Shown here piece by piece: positions 1 to 6,020 of a stretch of 6,020 nucleotides of DNA (position 1 is the stretch's first letter; every line of letters starts with the position of its first letter). A program made the translations under genes and the position numbers. Below the pieces are notes generated by a model. It was not told the DNA's origin. It was given only the letters and a program-made list of their open reading frames with translations, and did no database searches. Source of the stretch: an uncultured Pelolinea sp. GTDB taxonomy: Bacteria > Chloroflexota > Anaerolineae > Anaerolineales > Anaerolineaceae. The DNA is taken from positions 1 to 6,020 of the forward strand of contig CALGUJ010000059.1 in NCBI GenBank assembly GCA_937902055.1, read 5' to 3'.

Positions 1-380
1 TTTCGAATACAGTGATCCACCTTGATGACGTTCTGCAGAATTGTCGTCTGAATGCGGATCGATTTTCGCAAACCCGATCCCGGTTCAACGTCCCCGACCA
101 CAGTCACGCCATTTCCAGCCCACTCGAACTCAACCGCGTGGTCATCCGGTTCGTAGGTAATGGCCGGTTCTTCGGGCGCCACCCATAAACGGTGTCCGCC
201 ATAGAATTTATATTCCCCCTTGGTTGGATGCGCCAAGGCTGCATCCGGCAGTTCGGCAAAAATATTCCCGGAATCCTGGTAACTTAACGACAGGATTCTA
301 GGTCCGATGGGTTCGGCAATCCGTAGTTCCAAATCACCGAACCCAACCTCCTGACAATCGATACCTAAAAACTTTTTCAT
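1..380 (-). CDS. DUF4380-like protein, probable galactose-mutarotase fold (N-terminal part, cut by window edge)
   Basis: An open frame starts at ATG 380-378 and runs off the left edge, giving 126 complete codons with no stop. Features seen are GPRI at residues 26-29, NIF at 39-41, a strong YGGHRLWVAPEEP block at 60-72 followed by TYEPDD at 75-80, and VEPGSGLRK at 98-106. From memory, the GGHRLW-APE-P--TY-PD block is typical of DUF4380 proteins, which are expected to adopt the beta-sandwich fold of aldose 1-epimerases. His63 could contact sugar, but the C-terminal half, where an epimerase would carry its catalytic Glu, is outside the window. The gene begins 26 nt after the xylA stop, so it is probably the last or a late gene of the xylose unit. 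No good Shine-Dalgarno sequence precedes the ATG, which suggests weak or coupled translation. No other ATG, GTG or TTG lies between the upstream in-frame stop and 380. An AGGAGG inside codons 10-12 (347-352) is probably chance. The family is fairly sure; the activity is inference. Confidence 0.72.
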   Translation of the reverse strand, partial: MKKFLGIDCQEVGFGDLELRIAEPIGPRILSLSYQDSGNIFAELPDAALAHPTKGEYKFYGGHRLWVAPEEPAITYEPDDHAVEFEWAGNGVTVVGDVEPGSGLRKSIRIQTTILQNVIKVDHCIR

Positions 381-406
381 CGCAATGATATCGGCGAACC
401 ATCAAA

Positions 407-1576
407 TCAGCGAATACCCCAGAGCAATTCATTGGTCAATTGATCCAGTTTCTCATACTTCATGCCAAAATCACTCAATGCCTGGCGGTCAAAAGCGTAA
501 TCCTTCAGCGCTTTCATCTTCTCGGGTGTGTATTTGCCGTCGGTATCCTTCAATTCCGGCATCTCCTGGTTGATTTCTTTCAATAAACCCTGGATTTCCG
601 CATCGCTATTGAATTTTTTCACTTTGTCTTTCAGGATCAGGTATGAACGCATGCAGCCGCTCGCAAAATCCTTGACCCCTTCGTAGTTCTCCGTACGATA
701 GGCATGCGCATCAAAATGCCGGCTTCCTTTGTAACCGTTATCTTCCAGCAGTTTCACCAGGAAAAATGAGTTCTTCAGGCTTACCGCTCCAAAACGAAAG
801 TCCTGGTCATAGCGGCCGAACGCCTGGTCGTTCAGATCGATGTGGAACAGCTTGCCCGCATCCAAAGCCTGCGCCACGGCATGCACGAAGTTCAATCCGG
901 CCATGGATTCGTGCGCGAATTCGGGATTCACACCTACCATTTCGGGGTGATCCAGCGTTTCAATGAAAGCCAACATGTGCCCCGTGGTGGGGAAGTAGAG
1001 ATCGCCGCGTGGTTCATTCGGCTTGGCTTCCAGGGCAAAGACCATGTCGTAGCCTTGCGCTTTGACGTATTCGCTCAGGAAATTGAGCGCTTCGCGCGTC
1101 CTTTCGATGGCGGTGATGGGGTTCTTTGAAGCTTCCACTTCCACACCTTCGCGCCCGCCCCAGAACACGTACACTTTCGCGCCCATTTCGGCGCCCAGGT
1201 CGATGGCCTGCATGGTCTTTTGCAGCGCGAATTTTCTGATGGCGGCGATGTTGGATGTAAATGCGCCATCGCGGAAAATGGGGCTGGCAAACAAGTTGGT
1301 AGTGGCCATGGGTACTGCCAGACCGGTATCCGCCAGGGCTTTCTTGAACGCTTTTTTAATCGCTTCCGCCTCGGCCGGTGTTGCTTCCATCGGGATCAGG
1401 TCATTGTCGTGGAAATTCACGCCGTAAGCGCCGACTTCACCCAAGAGATAAACAAGGTCGGCCGGGCTTTTCTTTTCCCGAAAGTCATCACCGAAAGGAT
1501 CCTTGCCGGTATTGCCGACTGTCCATAATCCAAATGTAAACCGATCTTCCGGTTTTGGTTGATAGATATTTTCCAT
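407..1576 (-). CDS. xylA: Xylose isomerase, class I (XylA)
   Basis: A 389-residue cytoplasmic enzyme that isomerises D-xylose to D-xylulose using two divalent metal ions. The length and the N-terminal [13 protein letters not shown] match the short class I enzymes of Streptomyces and Arthrobacter; the class II E. coli type is about 440 residues. The active site looks complete by analogy to Streptomyces numbering. The catalytic pair is His56/Asp59 in FHDNDLIP, and the substrate-pocket aromatics are Trp18, Phe96 and Trp139. Glu183 and Lys185 lie in EAKPNEPRG, and Glu219 and His222 in [12 protein letters not shown]. Further metal ligands are Asp247 (HIDLND), Asp257 and Asp259 (YDQD) and Asp289 (HFDAH). 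The residue after TVG is Asn22, where Streptomyces enzymes have Trp. The ATG at 1576 is preceded by AAGGAG with a 6-nt spacer, and the stop is TGA at 409-407. The gene follows the ROK regulator by 38 nt and precedes the DUF4380-like gene by 26 nt. Identification is secure. Confidence 0.97.
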   Translation of the reverse strand: MENIYQPKPEDRFTFGLWTVGNTGKDPFGDDFREKKSPADLVYLLGEVGAYGVNFHDNDLIPMEATPAEAEAIKKAFKKALADTGLAVPMATTNLFASPIFRDGAFTSNIAAIRKFALQKTMQAIDLGAEMGAKVYVFWGGREGVEVEASKNPITAIERTREALNFLSEYVKAQGYDMVFALEAKPNEPRGDLYFPTTGHMLAFIETLDHPEMVGVNPEFAHESMAGLNFVHAVAQALDAGKLFHIDLNDQAFGRYDQDFRFGAVSLKNSFFLVKLLEDNGYKGSRHFDAHAYRTENYEGVKDFASGCMRSYLILKDKVKKFNSDAEIQGLLKEINQEMPELKDTDGKYTPEKMKALKDYAFDRQALSDFGMKYEKLDQLTNELLWGIR

Positions 1577-1582
1577 TGAAAT

Positions 1583-1588
1583 CTCCTT
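1583..1588 (-). promoter_or_regulatory. Shine-Dalgarno site of xylA
   Basis: AAGGAG on the minus strand lies 6 nt before the ATG at 1576. It is one of the two clearest ribosome binding sites in the window and fixes the xylA start. It suggests that the isomerase is translated independently and well, unlike the regulator before it and the DUF4380-like gene after it, whose sites are weak. Confidence 0.8.
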
Positions 1589-1594
1589 ATACAG

Positions 1595-1608
1595 TAATTA
1601 ACAAATTA
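1595..1608. promoter_or_regulatory. Possible XylR operator: AT-rich inverted repeat in the xylR-xylA gap
   Basis: The plus strand reads TAATT-AACA-AATTA, a perfect 5-bp inverted repeat around a 4-nt centre. It contains AACAAA (TTTGTT on the coding strand). ROK-type XylR operators of Bacillus carry TTTGTT/AACAAA half-sites, so an autoregulatory or internal operator is conceivable. The site is short and AT-rich and sits in a 38-nt gap, so chance is a serious alternative. No convincing -35/-10 pair was found beside it. Confidence 0.25.
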
Positions 1609-1614
1609 TTTTCT

Positions 1615-2820
1615 TCAAATTTGCCAAAGGTTCTCCAGCACCAATCCGATCGCGCCCATCACGCTGGATTCCTGGCCCAGGTAAGAATTGGTAATCTCCA
1701 AATCCTCCTGGCACAATTTCAACGCATTTTCTTTGACGACTTTCGCGACCGTCGGTTGGATGAAATCTTTGGCATAGTTCAAGGCGCCCCCCAGGATCAC
1801 CATTTTTGGGCAGAAGATATTGACCAGGTGAGAAACCACCAAACCGAGTTTACATCCCACTTCCTTCAAGGCATCAATCGCAATGGGGTCATTCTCCTGG
1901 GCGGCATTTACTACCGCGTCATAGTTGATGGCGTTTTTTCCTCCCTCTGTTATCTTGATAATGGTATGATCCGGGCCTTTCTCCGTGATCAGGTTTTTTA
2001 CGTTCTCAATCACCGCGCGCGGGCCAATGATGGTTTCATAACAGCCGCGTTTACCGCAGCTGCAGAGAGCGCCTTTGGGATCATAGGTCATGTGCCCAAC
2101 TTCCGAGGCATAGCCCTTGTTCCCGCGCAGCAATTTGCCGTCCGCGATGATGCCGGAACCCAACCCGTATCCGGCCGCGATATAGATGATATCCTGGATG
2201 CCGCGGGCAGCGCCGAAATAATACTCTCCCAAAGCGGCGGCATTTCCGTCATTTTCCACGTAAACCGGGTAATGGAATTGCTGGTTCCAGATCAGGCGCA
2301 GCGGGACATTCTCCCAATTCAGGTTGGGCGCCAGTTTTACAATACCATTTTGGGCGTCCACCAGCGCGGGGATGGCAATGCCGATCCCCAGGCATCTGCC
2401 GCATTCTTTTTTCCCGAATTCGATCGCCTCGGCCGCCAACCCGAACGCCAATTGTTGGATTGCCACCTGCCCGTCTTGCGGGTTGGTCTGCAGGCGCTTC
2501 CGCCAAATGACCTCCGCCGAGAAATCCGTTACCAGGCACAACAAGAAATCGACGCCGATCTCGATCCCCACCACACATCCGCCCAGCGGATTGATTTCCA
2601 ATTGCAATCCTGGACGGCCGATTTTGTCCGTTTGAAAGGAGGTTTCCCTGACCCAATTCCCCTCGATCAGTTCGTCAATGATGGAGGATACCGTCGAGCG
2701 ATTCAAGCCGGTTACCGCAGACAGGTTAACTCGCGAGAGCGGCGCTTCCTTTCGCAGCACATCGAGGATGATATTGTTGTTCAACTTTCGGACAAGCTTT
2801 TGGTCGGCGGTATCTCTCAT
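1615..2820 (-). CDS. xylR: ROK-family transcriptional regulator, XylR-type xylose repressor
   Basis: A 401-residue cytoplasmic DNA-binding protein expected to repress the xylose genes until xylose binds. Residues about 8-65 form a winged helix-turn-helix: APLSRVNLSAVTGLNRSTVS is followed by the IIDELIEGNWV wing. Residues about 80-400 form the ROK sugar-binding domain. The domain keeps ENDGNAAALGE (189-199, with Asp191 at the kinase catalytic-base position), GYGLGSG, and the zinc motif GH...CSCGKRGC (His243, Cys253, Cys255, Cys260). The first phosphate motif of ROK kinases (DxGGT) reads EIGVD here, and with the fused HTH this supports a repressor rather than a kinase. The gene sits between the transporter and isomerase genes, 20 nt after xylH. 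The ATG at 2820 has only a weak GAGGT 12 nt upstream, suggesting low expression suited to a regulator. NagC/Mlc-like control of another sugar is possible, but the neighbours point to xylose. Confidence 0.9.
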   Translation of the reverse strand: MRDTADQKLVRKLNNNIILDVLRKEAPLSRVNLSAVTGLNRSTVSSIIDELIEGNWVRETSFQTDKIGRPGLQLEINPLGGCVVGIEIGVDFLLCLVTDFSAEVIWRKRLQTNPQDGQVAIQQLAFGLAAEAIEFGKKECGRCLGIGIAIPALVDAQNGIVKLAPNLNWENVPLRLIWNQQFHYPVYVENDGNAAALGEYYFGAARGIQDIIYIAAGYGLGSGIIADGKLLRGNKGYASEVGHMTYDPKGALCSCGKRGCYETIIGPRAVIENVKNLITEKGPDHTIIKITEGGKNAINYDAVVNAAQENDPIAIDALKEVGCKLGLVVSHLVNIFCPKMVILGGALNYAKDFIQPTVAKVVKENALKLCQEDLEITNSYLGQESSVMGAIGLVLENLWQI

Positions 2821-2840
2821 GACGTTTTGTTGACCTCGAT

Positions 2841-4016
2841 TTATCGATTTTTCTTTAAGTATACGTCGGCGTATACAGCTACCACCAAAACAATGCCTTT
2901 CAATACGTATTGCCAGGCCGCCGGAACGTTCATCATCTGTAAACCACTCGTCAGGCTGGCAATAATCAACGAACCGATGATCGCCCCAAAAATGGTACCG
3001 ATGCCGCCCAAAGTGGATGTGCCGCCCAGCACCGTGCTGGCAATGGCATCCAGTTCATACCCCTGGCCGGCGGCGATGGTTCCGTAACCAACGTAAGAAG
3101 CCAGCACCACCCCGGAAATGCCCGACATCAAACCCATCAAGACAAAAATGTTGAAAACGTTCTTGCTGATATTGACGCCGGATAGCCGTGCAGCCTCGCG
3201 GTTCCCGCCGATTGCGTAGGCATAGCGCCCAACCGGCGTATTGGTTGAAACGTAGGACATGACCACCGCGGTGATGGCCAGCAACATGACGGGGATCTGG
3301 ACGCCATTGTAATTATTGACGATCGCGACATAAATCACAATCAAGGCCGCCAGCGCTATCAGGCGGAAAATCTCGACCAGCATGGGAAGCGGCTTGAATC
3401 CATATTTGATCTTATTACGCCGCCCCTGCAGGGTTGAGAAAACCATGAACAGGACAACCACACCCGCAAAGATCCAGCCAAGATTCGGTGATAAATAACC
3501 CTGCGCGATCACCGAGAATATGGGTTGATTCGCCGGAATGGTCTTGCCTTCGGTGATGATCATGATGCCGCCGTTCAAAGCCCATTGCCCGCCGAGAGTC
3601 ACGATGAAGGCCGGGATATGCAGATAGGAGATCAAGTATCCTTGCAAAACCTCGAAAATCGTCCCGACAGCGATGCCGATCAGTACAGAAAAAACTGTGG
3701 TCAGTAATTCCCGGTTGGGAATATAGTCAAACCAGATGTTCGCCTGAAATTGCGCCACCACTACCGAGACAAAGCCCGCCAGTTTGCCAACCGACAGGTC
3801 GATGTTTCCGGTGACCATTACCAGCACCATGCCGATAGCCAGGAACGAGGTGATGACCATCTGGCGGAAGAGGTTGGAAATATTTTGCGCGCCAATATAG
3901 CGGCCCTCAGTCAGGAATGAGAACAGAATCCAGATCACAACCATCGCCAAAATGATGGCGTAGGTCTGAATATTCTTTCTCACCTGCTGTTTCAAATAAG
4001 CAATTGTTTCACTCAT
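2841..4016 (-). CDS. xylH: Xylose ABC transporter permease XylH
   Basis: A 391-residue inner-membrane permease of the BPD_transp_2 family (RbsC/XylH/MglC group), close to the length of E. coli XylH. It is expected to act as a dimer that passes xylose from XylF to the cytoplasm, driven by XylG. Hydrophobic segments are visible at about residues 18-36, 52-70, 78-90, 104-123, 136-154, 181-195, 215-233, 240-256, 286-309, 324-357 (two passes) and 368-385. The family signature appears as TGNIDLSVG at 69-77. GGNREAARLSGVN at 270-282 is the cytoplasmic loop likely to meet the ATPase. ELDAIASTVLGGTS at 321-334 is also typical. A basic stretch, GRRNKIKYG, at 198-206 marks a cytoplasmic loop. The ATG at 4016 has AGGAGA 7 nt upstream. 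The gene follows xylG by 30 nt and its TAA stop is 20 nt before xylR. XylH rather than another pentose/hexose permease is inferred from the adjacent xylA and xylR. Confidence 0.93.
   Translation of the reverse strand: MSETIAYLKQQVRKNIQTYAIILAMVVIWILFSFLTEGRYIGAQNISNLFRQMVITSFLAIGMVLVMVTGNIDLSVGKLAGFVSVVVAQFQANIWFDYIPNRELLTTVFSVLIGIAVGTIFEVLQGYLISYLHIPAFIVTLGGQWALNGGIMIITEGKTIPANQPIFSVIAQGYLSPNLGWIFAGVVVLFMVFSTLQGRRNKIKYGFKPLPMLVEIFRLIALAALIVIYVAIVNNYNGVQIPVMLLAITAVVMSYVSTNTPVGRYAYAIGGNREAARLSGVNISKNVFNIFVLMGLMSGISGVVLASYVGYGTIAAGQGYELDAIASTVLGGTSTLGGIGTIFGAIIGSLIIASLTSGLQMMNVPAAWQYVLKGIVLVVAVYADVYLKKNR
2859..2876. repeat. 18-bp interrupted palindrome GTATACG-N4-CGTATAC at the xylH 3' end
   Basis: Arms of 7 bp at 2859-2865 and 2870-2876 are separated by 4 nt. 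The repeat lies within the last codons of xylH (VYADVY) and 39-56 nt upstream of the xylR ATG. The placement could suit an operator or a weak mRNA hairpin just ahead of the regulator gene. The repeated Val-Tyr dipeptide alone can generate GTATAC twice, so the site may be a by-product of coding. Confidence 0.3.
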
Positions 4017-4023
4017 AGATCAT

Positions 4024-4029
4024 TCTCCT
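4024..4029 (-). promoter_or_regulatory. Shine-Dalgarno site of xylH
   Basis: AGGAGA on the minus strand lies 7 nt before the xylH ATG at 4016. An out-of-frame ATG sits between the site and the start, too close to the site to be used, so 4016 is the preferred start. Confidence 0.75.
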
Positions 4030-4046
4030 GTTTATCCGGCTGGCTT

Positions 4047-5570
4047 TTAATACACCGTCGCCATCGCCATGATTTTTTCCTGATTAAAATCTTTTGGCTC
4101 CAGGATTCCCCTGGATTTTCCCGCGGACATCACCATGATGCGGTCGCTCATGCCGATCACTTCTTCCAGTTCGCTGGATATCATGATGATGGCAATGCCA
4201 TTTTCCGCCAGGTCATTCATCAGTTTATAGATTTCGTATTTTGCCCCGACGTCGATCCCACGGGTGGGATCATCCATGATCAACACCCTGGGTTCCGACA
4301 TCAACCATTTCGCGATGACTACCTTCTGTTGATTGCCGCCGGAAAGCGTCTGACAGGCGACAAACAGGTTGGGGGCTTTGATCTCCAGCTTCTCCGCGAA
4401 TTCACTGGTTTTCTTAATTTCAGAGTTGAAATCGATCTTGAACCACTTGGAAAATTTATCCAGGTTCGCCAGCGATATATTCTTTTGAATATCCTGGATC
4501 AGCACCAGGCCGTATTTCTTGCGATCCTCCGGCACCAGGCTGATTCCGAGTTTCATCGAATGGTTGGCGCTGTCGATCTTCACTTCACGGTCATCCAGGT
4601 AAATTTTCCCGTTGGTGATCCGGCCGTATTCCCCGAATAGCGTTGAAACCAGTTCAGTACGCCCCGAACCCATCAAACCGGCGATCCCGAGGATTTCGCC
4701 CTCCCGCAAATTGAAGCTGGCTCCCTTGATCACTTCGCGGCTATTATCGTCCGGATCCACCGCGCGCAAATCCTCCACTCGCAAAATTTCTTTGCCGGGT
4801 TTACGATTTCCCTTTGGAAAGCGTTCCTTGATTTTGCGGCCAACCATGTGGCTGATCAACGCATCTTCCGTTAATTTATCGATAGGCTGCGTGGTGATCA
4901 CCCGCCCATCGCGCAGCACTGTGACCGTGTCTGTGATCCTGAATAGCTCGGATAATTTATGAGTAATATAAATGCAGGTTACGCCGTGCGATTTCAGTGT
5001 TTTCAGGATTTCCATCAGATGGACAATCTCTTCTTCGGAGAGCGCGCTGGTGGGTTCATCCAGGATCAGGATTTTGGCGTTTTCCGACAGGGCCTTGGCA
5101 ATCTCCGTCATTTGCATCTTTCCCACGCCTAAACTTTTAACCAGGGCATTGGCATCGATATCCAGGTGGTATTTATCCAAAATCTTTTGGGTGTCGGAGT
5201 ACAGCTTGTTCCAATTGATGCCGGTTTTATTCCTTGGTTCCCTCCCAAGGAAAACATTCTCCCCCACGGTCATATTGGGGACCAGCGTCAATTCCTGATA
5301 GACAATGGCAATGCCTTCTTCGCTGGCCTGCCGGATGGAGCGGTCTTCAAGCTTAAGCTCGTGGTCATCGTAAAAAATCTGGCCCTCGTACGATCCCCAA
5401 GGGTGAACGCCTTTCAGGATCATCATCAGGGTTGATTTTCCGGCCCCATTCTCGCCGCAAATACCATGAATTTCACCGCGTTTTATCTTGATCGAGACGT
5501 CATCCAGCGCCACCACTCCCGGAAAACGCTTGGTCACATTTCGAATATCGAGGATAAAATCATTAGACAT
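4047..5570 (-). CDS. xylG: Xylose ABC transporter ATP-binding protein XylG (two ATPase domains)
   Basis: A 507-residue cytoplasmic ATPase of the RbsA/MglA/XylG group, with two ABC domains in one chain (about residues 5-245 and 262-505), that powers XylH. Domain 1 has Walker A GENGAGKST (39-47), Q-loop Gln92, a degenerate signature LGVGKMQ (147-153), Walker B ILILDEP with Glu172, and H-loop His204. Domain 2 has an altered Walker A, GLMGSGRT (Arg304 where Lys is expected), a canonical signature LSGGNQQK (409-416), Walker B VLIMDDP with Asp434 in place of the usual Glu, and a Ser for the H-loop His (ISSE). One composite ATP site therefore looks active and the other degenerate, as is usual for the group apart from the extra Glu-to-Asp change. 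The start at ATG 5570 is chosen because GAGAG lies 5 nt upstream and the family N-terminus (DFILDIRNVTKRFPGV) follows. ATG 5582 and GTG 5606 are also in frame, but they lack a ribosome site, and GTG 5606 begins just past the loop within the hairpin stem. The gene precedes xylH by 30 nt. Confidence 0.94.
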   Translation of the reverse strand: MSNDFILDIRNVTKRFPGVVALDDVSIKIKRGEIHGICGENGAGKSTLMMILKGVHPWGSYEGQIFYDDHELKLEDRSIRQASEEGIAIVYQELTLVPNMTVGENVFLGREPRNKTGINWNKLYSDTQKILDKYHLDIDANALVKSLGVGKMQMTEIAKALSENAKILILDEPTSALSEEEIVHLMEILKTLKSHGVTCIYITHKLSELFRITDTVTVLRDGRVITTQPIDKLTEDALISHMVGRKIKERFPKGNRKPGKEILRVEDLRAVDPDDNSREVIKGASFNLREGEILGIAGLMGSGRTELVSTLFGEYGRITNGKIYLDDREVKIDSANHSMKLGISLVPEDRKKYGLVLIQDIQKNISLANLDKFSKWFKIDFNSEIKKTSEFAEKLEIKAPNLFVACQTLSGGNQQKVVIAKWLMSEPRVLIMDDPTRGIDVGAKYEIYKLMNDLAENGIAIIMISSELEEVIGMSDRIMVMSAGKSRGILEPKDFNQEKIMAMATVY

Positions 5571-5590
5571 AGCATCTCTCATTTTTTGAA

Positions 5591-5640
5591 TGAAAAGGGG
5601 CTTCACTCAGATTGGTAAATACCTTTGAAGCCCCTTTTCA
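5591..5640 (-). terminator. Perfect 15-bp inverted repeat between xylF and xylG: attenuator or mRNA-stabilising hairpin
   Basis: Arms at 5591-5605 and 5626-5640 are perfectly complementary over 15 bp and enclose a 20-nt loop. The loop can itself form a 4-bp hairpin (GGTA-AA-TACC, 5614-5623). On the transcribed strand the stem core GGGGCTTCA/TGAAGCCCC is flanked by AAAA and TTTT. This is the layout of a Rho-independent terminator, but with only four U before CAUUC. It starts 24 nt after the xylF stop and ends 10 nt before the xylG ribosome site. This placement fits partial termination or protection of the xylF 3' end, which commonly gives excess binding protein over membrane components in sugar ABC operons. 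Structure is certain by inspection; the role is inferred. Confidence 0.8.
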
Positions 5641-5664
5641 GGTAACTTGCTAGTTGTTTACGAC

Positions 5665-6020
5665 TTAAGGCTTGGGCGGCCGTTGATCTTCAGGAATGTC
5701 GCGATAGACATCATCGTAAGCCTGGAACTCGCTCTTGACGACGACATCATACACGTTGTCCTTGGTCACTTGCACGACCGGCAGGAAGTTGCAGGGTACT
5801 TCGCCTTCCAGGGCATCGTTCAGGGTCAGCTCTGCCAGAGTGTACATTTCCAAATCGAGTTTCTCACCCTTGGCCAGTTTATCAGCCAGTTCGACAGCCA
5901 TGGGGCTCAACAGGCGGATATCCTTGAAGACGGTCACGGTCTGCTCGCCTTTGACGATGCTGTTGCAGCCATCGGCGGTGGCATCCTGCCCGGAGATCGG
6001 GACTTTGCCGGCCAGACCCT
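5665..6020 (-). CDS. xylF: Xylose ABC transporter substrate-binding protein XylF (C-terminal part, cut by window edge)
   Basis: The open frame enters from the right edge and ends at TAA 5667-5665, so about 117 residues of the C-terminus are present and the signal peptide and N-lobe are outside. The first visible residues read GLAGKVPISGQDATADGCNS, then IVKGEQTVTVFKDI. PxSGQDA followed by a G-x-QT-(M/V)TV(Y/F)K segment is characteristic of XylF and related pentose-binding proteins of the periplasmic-binding-protein 1 fold; the Asp of GQD is expected to contact the sugar. The tail has LLPV/NFLPV-type strands (CNFLPVVQVTKDNV) and ends in a proline-rich EDQRPPKP. The protein would be secreted, or lipid-anchored if the host has no outer membrane, and would deliver xylose to XylH. 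A start at 5937 would be a GTG inside the conserved segment and is not real. A ChvE-like multi-sugar specificity cannot be excluded. Confidence 0.9.
   Translation of the reverse strand, partial: GLAGKVPISGQDATADGCNSIVKGEQTVTVFKDIRLLSPMAVELADKLAKGEKLDLEMYTLAELTLNDALEGEVPCNFLPVVQVTKDNVYDVVVKSEFQAYDDVYRDIPEDQRPPKP

Noticed and set aside
347..352. AGGAGG on the minus strand inside the DUF4380-like gene, suggesting a later start
   Set aside because: The in-frame TTG after it is 14 nt away, and the out-of-frame GTG leads to a stop within about 20 codons. Residues before it fit the family, so ATG 380 stands.
407..1528. Several plus-strand open frames of 66-121 codons opposite xylA
   Set aside because: All are antisense to a gene with a complete set of catalytic residues, and their translations show no family resemblance.
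1577..1625. A possible promoter ahead of xylA (TTGAAG and TATAAG on the minus strand)
   Set aside because: The two elements are 21 nt apart, too far for a standard sigma-70 promoter, and TATAAG overlaps the xylA ribosome site, so no useful start point would follow.
2836..2847. TCGA-N4-TCGA inverted repeat over the xylH stop codon
   Set aside because: Four-base arms are expected by chance and there is no T-run after it, so it is not a credible terminator or operator.
1555..3087. A 510-codon open frame on the plus strand, opposite xylR and the ends of its neighbours
   Set aside because: It has no recognisable family features and no ribosome site. It runs antisense to a clear ROK protein and to conserved parts of xylH; it is a by-product of codon bias in the opposite strand.
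5665..5937. A separate 90-codon gene starting at GTG 5937
   Set aside because: The frame continues upstream to the window edge with conserved XylF sequence (SGQDA and following), so this is only the tail of xylF.

Overview
The window is almost entirely coding and every supportable gene lies on the minus strand. It holds a D-xylose uptake and isomerisation cluster. Read in the direction of transcription (right to left) the order is: the C-terminal part of a XylF-type periplasmic/extracellular sugar-binding protein (cut by the right edge), the double-ATPase subunit XylG, the permease XylH, a ROK-family repressor of the XylR type, a class I xylose isomerase XylA, and the N-terminal third of a DUF4380-like protein with a probable galactose-mutarotase fold (cut by the left edge).

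Gaps between genes are short: about 94 nt for xylF-xylG, 30 nt for xylG-xylH, 20 nt for xylH-xylR, 38 nt for xylR-xylA and 26 nt for xylA to the last gene. This suggests one polycistronic unit. No stretch over 100 bases is without a gene. The widest gap, after xylF, is filled by a perfect 15-bp inverted repeat. It probably protects or partly terminates the xylF message, so that the binding protein is made in excess of the membrane complex. No promoter could be assigned with confidence; the main one is presumably upstream of xylF, beyond the right edge.

How the genes work together: XylF captures xylose outside the membrane, XylH carries it across using ATP hydrolysed by XylG, and XylA converts xylose to xylulose. 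The ROK protein senses xylose and controls the unit, including its own gene. The last gene may interconvert sugar anomers, though this is a hypothesis. No xylulokinase gene (xylB) is visible in the window.

Organism: a bacterium of roughly balanced G+C content. The combination of a short class I (Streptomyces-like) XylA, a ROK-type XylR and XylFGH fits Chloroflexota (Anaerolineae-like) or a related lineage. This is an inference from protein character only and the confidence is modest. No mobile element, CRISPR array, tRNA or rRNA was seen. The cluster is mostly of a known type; the least described parts are the DUF4380-like gene and the intercistronic hairpin.
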